Origin: Deltaproteobacteria bacterium
GTDB taxonomy: Bacteria > JAEEML01
Reading direction: 5' to 3'
Assembly (NCBI GenBank): GCA_016283195.1
Contig: JAEEML010000055.1
Span: 1-28,215, forward strand
Length of the DNA: 28,215 nucleotides
Of the stretch, positions 15,760 through 23,036 are shown in pieces. The stretch's first letter is position 1. Each line of letters opens with the position of its first letter. A program made the translations under genes and the position numbers. The notes beneath the pieces were generated by a model. The model was not told the origin of the DNA. It searched no databases and saw nothing but the letters and a program-made list of their open reading frames with translations.

Positions 15760-17235
15760 ATGAGCGGATTAATTGGCAATCGTTATCAAATAGAAGAGGT
15801 ACTGGGTAAAGGCGGTATGGGTATGGTTTACCGGGCCAAAGATACCCGCCTCTCCCGCGATGTAGCTTTAAAAGTCATCCACACAAATAGTGATCAAAAA
15901 GACGATTCGGCGGCGATGCTTCACCGTGAAGCACAGGCCATTGCCCAGTTGCATCATCCTAATATTGTTACTATTTATGATTACTCCGGCCCTAATGAAA
16001 AGCCCATTTACATTGCTATGGAACTCATTGAGGGCATGACTCTCACCCAAATCATGCAAAAGACCAAAACTTTGCCTGATACAGTCATTATGTCGGTGCT
16101 CTATGCCGTCTCCTCGGCTCTCGCTCATGCGCACGAGCACATGATGGTGCACCGCGATATTAAACCTTCAAATATTATGATCGAGCGCACCGGGCGGGTG
16201 CTGCTCATGGATTTTGGGATTGCCAAATCACTGGCCCAGGGCTCGGCCCACACGCAAATGCGCGGCACACCTAATTTTATGGCCCCGGAGCAGATATTTG
16301 AGCAACCCATCGGCCCTTATACCGATATTTTTGCCCTGGGCACTCTTATTTATACCTGTGCCGCCGGCAAGCCGCCATTTTTGGCAGCCAGCACCATCGA
16401 AACCATGCAAAAAATTGCCGAAGTGCGCTTTACACCGCTCAAAGAGGCCTTTCCTAATGCCTCATCGGCTCTCGACCGCCTCTCGCGCCAATGCCTGCGC
16501 AAAGAGACAAATGTCCGGCCGGTAGCCTTGCAAATCAACCAGGCCTGCCGCCGCTTTTTGCAACAAAAAAAGATACTTAACCCAACTCACCACCTGGCTC
16601 TATACCTGGCTGATATTTTGGGTGTCCCCAGTAGCGAAGTGGCACCGCCCTCTTCGGCCGATGTCATAAGCGAGCTCGATGATGACCGCACCGTAAAAGC
16701 CTACGACACCGCCGGCCTGGCCGGTATGGACGAAGAGGATTCCATGGTTGGCCCCAGTGCCGAAAGCGTACCGGCCCACTTGAGGCTCTCTGTTAAAGAT
16801 ATTCAAGAGAAGAAAAAGAAGGAAGAGGAAGAAAAGCTAAATAAGCCCGAGGAAAATTCCGGCTCTTATCTCTCTTTTTTCATTGTTATTTTTGTTATTT
16901 TAGCCCTTCTCGGCGGCGGCTTTTATCTCTTTAAAAATCCCTCTATTTTGGGCCTTAAAGATCCGGCAGCGGCTAAAGCACCGCAAAGTGCTCCCAAAAC
17001 CATAGAACTGGCTCCGGATGAAGAAAAGGTCACAATTAAGGTCATTCCCAACGGTATGCTCATGGTTGATGGCATGGAAAAAGGCTTTGTTAAAGGGCAG
17101 ATGGATATTGGCCTGGCTCCGGGGTGGCACAAAGTGGAAATCCGCCGCCGCGGCCGGGAACCCATGAAACAGGAAATCCGCATCACCAAGGGGCAAGACC
17201 CCATGACTATTGTCTTTGATACTACTAGGCGCTAA
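15760..17235 (+). CDS. Membrane-anchored Ser/Thr protein kinase with PEGA-like C-terminal domain
   Basis: A 491-aa Hanks-type kinase. The ATG at 15760 has a GGGG run 6 bp upstream; the alternative TTG at 15748 has no good ribosome site. The kinase domain (1-~270) has GKGGMGMV (16-23), K38, E57, HRD at 131-133 (catalytic D133), DFG at 151-153 and GTPNFMAPEQ. An acidic linker and a Lys/Glu-rich stretch (350-359) lead to a TM helix (~370-391). The ~100-residue outer part ends in a PEGA-like repeat (~422-491: VTIKVIPNGMLMVDGMEKGF, then APGWHKVEIRRRGREP), a fold thought to bind cell-surface ligands. It probably senses envelope state and phosphorylates cytoplasmic targets. It is next to the soluble kinase gene and could act with it. 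Confidence 0.92.
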   Translation: MSGLIGNRYQIEEVLGKGGMGMVYRAKDTRLSRDVALKVIHTNSDQKDDSAAMLHREAQAIAQLHHPNIVTIYDYSGPNEKPIYIAMELIEGMTLTQIMQKTKTLPDTVIMSVLYAVSSALAHAHEHMMVHRDIKPSNIMIERTGRVLLMDFGIAKSLAQGSAHTQMRGTPNFMAPEQIFEQPIGPYTDIFALGTLIYTCAAGKPPFLAASTIETMQKIAEVRFTPLKEAFPNASSALDRLSRQCLRKETNVRPVALQINQACRRFLQQKKILNPTHHLALYLADILGVPSSEVAPPSSADVISELDDDRTVKAYDTAGLAGMDEEDSMVGPSAESVPAHLRLSVKDIQEKKKKEEEEKLNKPEENSGSYLSFFIVIFVILALLGGGFYLFKNPSILGLKDPAAAKAPQSAPKTIELAPDEEKVTIKVIPNGMLMVDGMEKGFVKGQMDIGLAPGWHKVEIRRRGREPMKQEIRITKGQDPMTIVFDTTRR

Positions 17236-17282
17236 CGAGCCGCTGCATTAAGTTCTAAACAAACGTAATTTGCCAAAAATTT

Positions 17283-17298
17283 TACAGGCTAGCCTGTA
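17283..17298. promoter_or_regulatory. 16-bp perfect palindrome, possible operator
   Basis: TACAGGCTAGCCTGTA is a perfect dyad. It sits just downstream of TTGCCA (17270-17275) and overlaps TGTATA (17295-17300), which would form a promoter with a 19-bp spacer around the dyad, the geometry of MerR-type promoters. No MerR-type gene is in the window. Confidence 0.4.
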
Positions 17299-17300
17299 TA

Positions 17301-17321
17301 TTAGGTCTTGAAAAGACCTAA
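17301..17321 (+). promoter_or_regulatory. Perfect 9-bp hairpin in the leader of the EGF/FISUMP gene
   Basis: TTAGGTCTT and AAGACCTAA pair perfectly around a 3-nt GAA loop, 37 bp before the coding start. No T-run follows, so it is not a typical terminator. It may be an operator or a 5'-UTR stability or regulatory hairpin. Confidence 0.45.
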
Positions 17322-17358
17322 GCGCGAAAATCGGTTCGCCTTACCAAAACGGAGCCTC

Positions 17359-18930
17359 ATGATGAAAAAGTATCTGAAATTATCGCTGGTTTTTTCCGCT
17401 CTCCTCTTTTCATCCTGTGGAGACAAGCAGGAAACTACCTACACTCGCCAACTTAATGAAAATTGCAATGAATTCGACCAATGTTTGGAAGGCCTTACCT
17501 GCGAAAACGGCAAATGCCGGGCTATATGCAAAAAAGATAACGACTGCAATGCCGACCAAGAATGCAAAAATAATCGCTGTGTTAATAAAGTCGGGCAAAA
17601 CCAAGATAATGACGAGCCCAAACCACAGAGTTGCGGTGCCGGTTTCACCGGCCCGGACTGCGGCACTTGTCTGCCAGGTTATTTTGGGACCAGCTGCACT
17701 CCTTGTCCTGGTTTGAGTTCGAGTGGCTCACCTTGCTCAGGCCACGGTGTTTGCAGCGATGGGCCTTGGGGTGAAGGTACCTGCGAATGTTTAAGCGGTT
17801 TTAGCGGCGCCGATTGCTCAGGTTGTGCCGCCGGTTTTGATCCTGCAAAAGAGTGTAAAGAGTGTCTCCCGGGCTATTATGGGCATAGTTGCCGCGATGT
17901 TTGCCCCGGCGGAATCGAAAATATTTGCTCAGGTAACGGAACTTGTGATGACGGCGCAAACGGCACCGGCGTATGCGATTGCAATGATGCGATAAGCGGC
18001 GATGACTGTTCCGGCTGTCCGGGTCACAAAACCAATCCACCGAATTGCGACAAATGTGTAGAAAATTACTTTGGCATAAACTGCGAAAATGAATGTCCAA
18101 AAACCGAAAACGGCTATTGCGACGGCCACGGAACCTGCAATGCCAGCGGCTTATGTGAATGCGATACCGGTTGGTCAGGTACTAAATGTAATGATTGCGC
18201 CAATGGCTATTACGGCGCTTCTTGCAAGCCATGTGAGTGTAACGGCCATGGAACCTGCAACCAGGGAATTCATGGCGAAGGCTGCATTTGTGACAGCTCC
18301 CTGCATTTTACCGGCGAAAAATGCAATCAATGCCAAAACGGCTGGCAAGGTAAAAACTGTGACACTTGCGAATATGGCGATGGCACAAATTGCAATAGCT
18401 GTATCAAAGATAATGGTTATGATGCCGGTATTTGCAAATTTAAAGACAACCGAAATGGTACAGTTTATCCGGTATATAAAATCGGTGGTAAATTCTGGTT
18501 TGGCCAAAATGTAGATTACAAAACCAGCGATTGTTTTGCTCCCAATAATGACAGCAATAATATAAAATCGTACGGTTGCCTCTACAAATGGGCGGCAGCC
18601 AAAACAATTTGCCCTGCACCATGGCGCTTGCCGACAGTAGATGACTTCACAGCTTTACATAAGGCTGTTGGCGGAGCCAATAGCACCGGCGCACAAAACC
18701 TTAGAGCCACCAACTGGAATAATGGAACAGATGCTTATGGCTTTAGAGTACTTCCGGCCGGTAATGTTTATGCCGGCGAATACAAAGTTTTTGGCGAAGC
18801 CGCTTACTTCTGGTCAATGTCCGGCTATGACGATGATGAAGCATATTATATAAATGTTAAAGCTAATAGCACTGCCTTAACCCACAATCATATTAATAAT
18901 GGTAACTCAGTCCGCTGCATTAAAGATTAA
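17359..18930 (+). CDS. Lipoprotein with EGF-like repeats and a C-terminal FISUMP domain
   Basis: A 523-aa surface lipoprotein. GGAG at 17351-17354 supports ATG 17359 (or the adjacent ATG 17362) over a TTG further upstream. The signal peptide ends LFSSC, with C20 lipidated. A small Cys module follows (C..GLTC....C...C..DNDC), then about six EGF/laminin-like segments (~90-345) with patterns such as CLPGYYGHSC, GHGTCN and CDTGWSGTKC. The C-terminal part (~360-523) matches FISUMP, the Fibrobacter succinogenes major paralogous domain: KIGGKFWFGQN, CPAPWRLPTVDDF, YFWSMS and SVRCIKD at the end. The cysteines indicate a disulfide-bonded surface protein, likely adhesive or carbohydrate-associated by analogy; the ligand is unknown. 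It lies downstream of the kinases with its own dyad-rich leader, and its 3' end converges on the TPR gene. Confidence 0.9.
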   Translation: MMKKYLKLSLVFSALLFSSCGDKQETTYTRQLNENCNEFDQCLEGLTCENGKCRAICKKDNDCNADQECKNNRCVNKVGQNQDNDEPKPQSCGAGFTGPDCGTCLPGYFGTSCTPCPGLSSSGSPCSGHGVCSDGPWGEGTCECLSGFSGADCSGCAAGFDPAKECKECLPGYYGHSCRDVCPGGIENICSGNGTCDDGANGTGVCDCNDAISGDDCSGCPGHKTNPPNCDKCVENYFGINCENECPKTENGYCDGHGTCNASGLCECDTGWSGTKCNDCANGYYGASCKPCECNGHGTCNQGIHGEGCICDSSLHFTGEKCNQCQNGWQGKNCDTCEYGDGTNCNSCIKDNGYDAGICKFKDNRNGTVYPVYKIGGKFWFGQNVDYKTSDCFAPNNDSNNIKSYGCLYKWAAAKTICPAPWRLPTVDDFTALHKAVGGANSTGAQNLRATNWNNGTDAYGFRVLPAGNVYAGEYKVFGEAAYFWSMSGYDDDEAYYINVKANSTALTHNHINNGNSVRCIKD

Positions 18931-18987
18931 TCTTTTCGCTAATTAACAGCTAAATATAAAAAGTGATTACCGGGTGCTGAAAAGGCC

Positions 18988-19509
18988 TCACACCGGCAGC
19001 ATTTTGAGCATGGCGTTTGCTTTACCCACCAGAGCTTTATCGGCACTGCCGGCCTTGCCGAGGGCACTTTCCAAATCTTCTTCGGCAGCCCGGAATTGCT
19101 TCATGGCAATATATATTTCGGCGCGGTTGATGTAAGAAACCATATCATTAGGCGCGAGGCGAATAGCATAATTAAACTGCTTTAAGGCTTTATCCAAATC
19201 TTTGAGTTGCAAATAAATAACGCCCAGGCCGCGGTAATAATAGGCATTGGTTGGATCTATAGCCACAAGGCCCTCAAAAATGGTTTTGGCCGGCTCGGTT
19301 TTACCTTGGAGAAAAAAGGTATAACCCTGAGAGGCGATGGCATAGAGCTCTTCATCAGTATAACCTTTAATATCTTTTAAGGTTATCTCACCTTTGGCCC
19401 ACTTTTCTATCATGGGTTGCAATTTGCTCTTTAGCTGGTCGGCCTTTATAGCTGCATTCTTGGCGGCGGCAATAGGGGCCGCTTTTCCTTCTTCGATTTG
19501 CTCTGCCAC
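18988..19509 (-). CDS. TPR protein resembling SycD/LcrH-type chaperones
   Basis: A 173-aa cytoplasmic helical protein starting with GTG at 19509, preceded by AGAGG. Residues ~45-150 hold about three tetratricopeptide repeats (for example YYYRGLGVIYLQLKDLDKAL, ~90-109). The leading segment, TLKDIKGYTDEELYAIASQG followed by FFLQGKTEPAKTIFEGLVAI, resembles the SycD/LcrH class II type III secretion chaperones. No type III secretion gene is in the window, so a chaperone role is an inference from fold; stand-alone members occur in Myxococcota. It is divergent from the MopE-like lipoprotein gene across 93 bp. Confidence 0.85.
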   Translation of the reverse strand: MAEQIEEGKAAPIAAAKNAAIKADQLKSKLQPMIEKWAKGEITLKDIKGYTDEELYAIASQGYTFFLQGKTEPAKTIFEGLVAIDPTNAYYYRGLGVIYLQLKDLDKALKQFNYAIRLAPNDMVSYINRAEIYIAMKQFRAAEEDLESALGKAGSADKALVGKANAMLKMLPV

Positions 19510-19525
19510 GATAAACCTCTAATAA

Positions 19526-19554
19526 TTGCCGCAAAGGGCATTTTGTGTTATCAT
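19526..19554 (+). promoter_or_regulatory. Putative promoter of the MopE-like lipoprotein gene
   Basis: TTGCCG (19526-19531) and TATCAT (19549-19554) with an ideal 17-bp spacer, 48 bp before the ATG at 19603. It lies in the short divergent region shared with the TPR gene. Confidence 0.5.
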
Positions 19555-19602
19555 TACCACACTCTTGGCCTTACTGCCAGAGCAAAGCGGAGGAAAGAAA
19601 CC

Positions 19603-21594
19603 ATGCAGCAGCAAAAAATCATTTCGAACTGTCTGGCAGGCGCCTTCGTTTCCCTTTGGATTTTTTCCTGCTCCAATGTGCCGCCGGAAGTACAGAATAG
19701 CGCTGATGAACCGGAAAAAACGCTTCTCGGCTCCGGTAAATCCTGCCAAGATAATGCAGAATGTCTCTCCGGTTATTGCCTCGATATTTTAGGCAGCAGA
19801 CAATGCGCCATGACTTGTGCAAATAGTGGCGATTGCCCGGCCAAGCTCATCTGCGCCGCTGCCGATCCGCGCAGCAGCCAAAGCCCCAAAATTTGCATGC
19901 CCAAAGTCAAACTCCCTTGCATGAGCTGTGGTGAAGACAGTGATTGTCAGGAAGTGGGCGCCCTTTGCCACACTCTGGACGGTGCCAAAGTCTGCCTTGG
20001 CCCTTGCGACCCTAATAAGGCCGATAACTGTCCGGCCGGCTTTATCTGCCAGCAAGTTAATGATGAAATAAATAATGTGGAAAGCTCCCAATGTATGCCG
20101 GAAATCGGCACCTGTGCCTGTAGCTCAGGTTCCAGCGGGGCAGTGCGCAGCTGTTATAAAAATGTCCCTAATATCGGCACCTGTTACGGCCTTGAAACTT
20201 GCGACGGCGATGCCGGCGGCTGGCAGGCTTGCGATGCCCAGGAACCAAGTGCCGAAATTTGCGATGGTCTCGATAATGATTGTGATGGCCTGATTGATGA
20301 AGATACTAGCGGCGAGCTGCTCACCCAAGAGTGCTGGTATGGCTATAAAACTGGCGTCGCCCCGCCGGAATGCCGCGGCATAGCTACTTGTATTAACGGC
20401 AATTTCAATAATTGCTCTCTGCCGCCCCCGCCGGAGAGCGAAACTCTCTGTGATGGCCTCGATAACGACTGCGACGGCCAAATAGATGAAGATGAAAACG
20501 GCCTGCCCCTAAAAAGAGTCTGCCAATACGGCTATGAGGGCGAAGAAGCACCAGAAAATTGCCGCGGCTTTGAAACTTGCGAAAACGGCCAATACGGCGA
20601 GTGCAGCACTCCGCCCCCGCCGGCCGAAGAAACAATCTGCGACGGGCTTGACGACAACTGCGACGGCAAAACCGATGCCGATGCCGAGGGCCAGCCGCTA
20701 ACAGCTCCCTGTGGCTACGGCTATGAAAGTAACCCCACTGCCAGACCGGAAAACTGCCGCGGCCTGCGCTACTGCTCATCCGGCGTTTTTGGCGAATGTT
20801 CTCTTTCCGAACCCCTGCCGGGCGACAGCCGTTGCGACGGCATTGATGAAGATTGCGACGGCCTGATTGATGAAGATATTTTGGGCACCAACAGCCACTG
20901 TTCAAAGTGCGGCGATGTTTGCCCGCCGGGAAAATCATTCACTTCAGTTTATGACTGGGGCTGTAGCAATAAACAGTGCAAAACCTGGAAATGTAAGTAC
21001 CCCTATTTTGATGTAAATAACGACCCGGCCGACGGCTGCGAAATAACGGATACTTCATGGAATAATTACACTAAAGCGGCCGCTAAATACATTGGGGAAA
21101 TGGATGAAAACGGCAAGTATGAAATGCATTTGTGTAACGGCCGTCTGCCGCGGGACAGCCGGGCGAACATTTATAATAGCAGCGATATGAGTGCCGATGA
21201 AGGGGTAGATTATTTTTATTTTAAATATATCGGTAAGTTTTGGGGCATAAAGCAGGCCACGCTTAAAGTGGTAGCCAATCCTGTTGGGGCAAATAATTAT
21301 ACCGGTACCAATGTTACCAGCCCTTCAGGCACCATTCAGGTGTGCGTATCAGGAAATTATTCAAGCACCACTTCTTCGCCCACTATTGCAAATTGCCAAA
21401 ATATTAATCTTTCCGGATCTTCGGCAGGCCAAGTTGTTTTTGGTTCTGATTATTTTAAACATGACGGCGATAATTATTATTATATTATGGTAAAAGCCGT
21501 TGGTTCTTACAAATTTTCCGGTAAATTTCACATTCAGGTAATTGAAGAGTCTGCATCTAACGATATAACCGGCAGCAATTCTGCCTGCAACTAG
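19603..21594 (+). CDS. Cys-rich lipoprotein with four MopE-like DxDCDG repeats
   Basis: A 663-aa lipoprotein. ATG 19603 follows GGAGG (19589-19593), and the signal peptide ends FSC with C23 lipidated; an upstream in-frame start is rejected because it would hide the signal peptide. Residues ~45-190 are Cys-rich. Four motifs of the form CDGLDNDCDGLIDED start at C220, C283, C346 and C411, spaced 63, 63 and 65 residues apart; each resembles the putative metal-binding motif of MopE-type proteins. Between them is a conserved pattern ending in CRG...C...NG.(F/Y)..C..PPP. The C-terminal ~180 residues lack these repeats, look beta-rich and are encoded by A+T-richer DNA. The likely role is a surface-exposed binding protein; metal binding (Ca or Cu) is inferred from the family. 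It lies 16 bp upstream of another Cys-rich lipoprotein gene. Confidence 0.9.
   Translation: MQQQKIISNCLAGAFVSLWIFSCSNVPPEVQNSADEPEKTLLGSGKSCQDNAECLSGYCLDILGSRQCAMTCANSGDCPAKLICAAADPRSSQSPKICMPKVKLPCMSCGEDSDCQEVGALCHTLDGAKVCLGPCDPNKADNCPAGFICQQVNDEINNVESSQCMPEIGTCACSSGSSGAVRSCYKNVPNIGTCYGLETCDGDAGGWQACDAQEPSAEICDGLDNDCDGLIDEDTSGELLTQECWYGYKTGVAPPECRGIATCINGNFNNCSLPPPPESETLCDGLDNDCDGQIDEDENGLPLKRVCQYGYEGEEAPENCRGFETCENGQYGECSTPPPPAEETICDGLDDNCDGKTDADAEGQPLTAPCGYGYESNPTARPENCRGLRYCSSGVFGECSLSEPLPGDSRCDGIDEDCDGLIDEDILGTNSHCSKCGDVCPPGKSFTSVYDWGCSNKQCKTWKCKYPYFDVNNDPADGCEITDTSWNNYTKAAAKYIGEMDENGKYEMHLCNGRLPRDSRANIYNSSDMSADEGVDYFYFKYIGKFWGIKQATLKVVANPVGANNYTGTNVTSPSGTIQVCVSGNYSSTTSSPTIANCQNINLSGSSAGQVVFGSDYFKHDGDNYYYIMVKAVGSYKFSGKFHIQVIEESASNDITGSNSACN
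20260..20877 (+). repeat. Four 63-65-codon tandem repeats (MopE-like)
   Basis: Repeat units begin at 20260, 20449, 20638 and 20833, each with a CDGxDxxCDG core encoded by similar DNA. The first three units have an exact 189-bp period. They are internal to the lipoprotein gene and point to duplication of a single Cys-rich module. Confidence 0.85.
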
Positions 21595-21610
21595 AGAGAA
21601 TTTTTACAAA

Positions 21611-22642
21611 ATGCGAAAGAATAGTTTATTAATACCTTTAGCCGTTTTATTTTTAACTTCCTGCAGAAATGATCCCCCGGAGGATCAACAAAAAAATAAT
21701 CAGCAACCGGGAGTAGATCAAGCTGGAGAGCCTTATTGTTTAAATTCCAAAACTCTCTCTAACCCCGCCGCCGATGGCAGTATAAAATATGAGCCCTGCT
21801 CCGGCCTGTGCACTTTTGGCACTTGCGAAAACAGCGGAGAATATAATTTGCCTGCTACTTGTAAACTAAGTGATGCGCCATACTGCTTTGGCGATACTAT
21901 TGCCATCTCCTGTATGCAAGCTGTAACCGAAGAGAACTCCAAAAACACCCAGGTTGTTGTCACTCATTGCCAGGACGGGCGCGTTTGTAAAGATGGCTTT
22001 TGCCTGCCCCGCGATGAAAAAGTAGCGTGCCTTGCTGATTATTGTAAAGATCTTCACACCTTAGTTACCTGTAAGGCCGGCCAAGAGTCTATAGAAGCAT
22101 GTAAAAAAAATGAACTCTGCCTGGCCAATGCCTGTGTTGAAACCAGCGGTATAACCACCTGTAACGATAAAAATGATTGTAATAGCGACGAACTCTGCCG
22201 CGACGGCCTTTGTTACCTCGAAAGTAATTTTGCCATAAAAAAGGGCGCTCCCTGCGATGCCGGCACTTTTCAGGAATATTGCGAGGGCAATATCGAAGTG
22301 TGGTGCGGCTATGATGGCATCGTAGAATATAATGACTGCGCCCAATATAACGGCTGCGCCATGCTGGTGCAAAAAATATTTAGAAGCGGCCTTTCTATCC
22401 GCAACGCCATCTGCCGCGGCGAGAGCGCTTACCTTGAACAATGCCCAAAGGCCGGCGCCGTTTCCAAACACTGTTTAAATGCCGTTTATGAGGATATGCC
22501 CTTCTTAAACTTTTCATATTCCTTAACCGATTTCTGCGAAATAGCCTCCGATGGCACTATGGTAGCCCGCCCCGAGCGCATTGAGACCGATTGCGGCCAA
22601 AATAGCTGCGACGAAGAACGCGGTGTATGCGCGGAAAAGTAA
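21611..22642 (+). CDS. Cys-rich lipoprotein
   Basis: A 343-aa lipoprotein with a signal peptide ending LTSC (C18), followed by Arg, so likely outer membrane. The mature part has over 30 cysteines in short loops (for example CNDKNDCNSDELCRDGLC, ~180-197) related to the modules in the other Cys-rich proteins of the window. No catalytic domain is recognised. It lies 16 bp after the MopE-like gene with only a weak AGAGAGA ribosome site, so it is probably cotranscribed. It ends 50 bp before the rpoZ promoter. A surface or secreted structural role is likely; nothing more can be said. Confidence 0.85.
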   Translation: MRKNSLLIPLAVLFLTSCRNDPPEDQQKNNQQPGVDQAGEPYCLNSKTLSNPAADGSIKYEPCSGLCTFGTCENSGEYNLPATCKLSDAPYCFGDTIAISCMQAVTEENSKNTQVVVTHCQDGRVCKDGFCLPRDEKVACLADYCKDLHTLVTCKAGQESIEACKKNELCLANACVETSGITTCNDKNDCNSDELCRDGLCYLESNFAIKKGAPCDAGTFQEYCEGNIEVWCGYDGIVEYNDCAQYNGCAMLVQKIFRSGLSIRNAICRGESAYLEQCPKAGAVSKHCLNAVYEDMPFLNFSYSLTDFCEIASDGTMVARPERIETDCGQNSCDEERGVCAEK

Positions 22643-22692
22643 AATAATACTTTAAATAAACTTCCTGATTTACCCGAAAATACTATTTCCTC

Positions 22693-22721
22693 TTGACATT
22701 TTATCTAATTTAACATATAGG
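22693..22721 (+). promoter_or_regulatory. Sigma-70 promoter of rpoZ
   Basis: A consensus TTGACA (22693-22698) and TATAGG (22716-22721) with a 17-bp spacer. A strong AGGAGGTG site (22732-22739) precedes the rpoZ ATG at 22745, implying a short leader of about 17 bases. It separates rpoZ-lepA from the lipoprotein genes upstream. Confidence 0.65.
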
Positions 22722-22744
22722 CGCCTAGGCTAGGAGGTGTCTTA

Positions 22745-22981
22745 ATGGCCCGTGTAACAGTTGAAGATTGCTTAGACAATGTAGATAATCGTTTTGCTCT
22801 TGTTCTGCTGGCCGCCCAGCGCGCCCGCCAAATCACCAAAGGCGCCAGAGCAACAGTTGAACACCCCAAGAATAAAGCTCCAGTTTTAGCTCTCCGTGAA
22901 ATTGCTGCCGGCAATATTTATTTTGACCGCGATGTGCAGGAAGAGCTTTTAAACAGTATGAAACGGCTCCAAGAAGACTGA
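22745..22981 (+). CDS. rpoZ: RNA polymerase omega subunit
   Basis: A 78-aa protein matching the omega family: [20 protein letters not shown] at the N-terminus, then [20 protein letters not shown] and [11 protein letters not shown], the conserved block that contacts the beta' subunit. Omega helps assemble and stabilise RNA polymerase. Its length is typical for the family. It has its own good promoter and Shine-Dalgarno sequence and lies 55 bp upstream of lepA. Confidence 0.95.
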   Translation: MARVTVEDCLDNVDNRFALVLLAAQRARQITKGARATVEHPKNKAPVLALREIAAGNIYFDRDVQEELLNSMKRLQED

Positions 22982-23036
22982 GCCATTTGTTCTCTTCCGC
23001 CAATTTTCCTTAAAATTTTTCACAAGATGGAACGAG

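Noticed and set aside
19498-19602. Longer N-terminus for the MopE-like lipoprotein
   Set aside because: It would run through the promoter and Shine-Dalgarno sequence and bury the lipoprotein signal peptide that starts at 19603.
23002-23020. AATTTT/AAAATT hairpin followed by TTT between rpoZ and lepA as a terminator
   Set aside because: The stem is A+T only and would be unstable. It lies between two genes that are likely cotranscribed.
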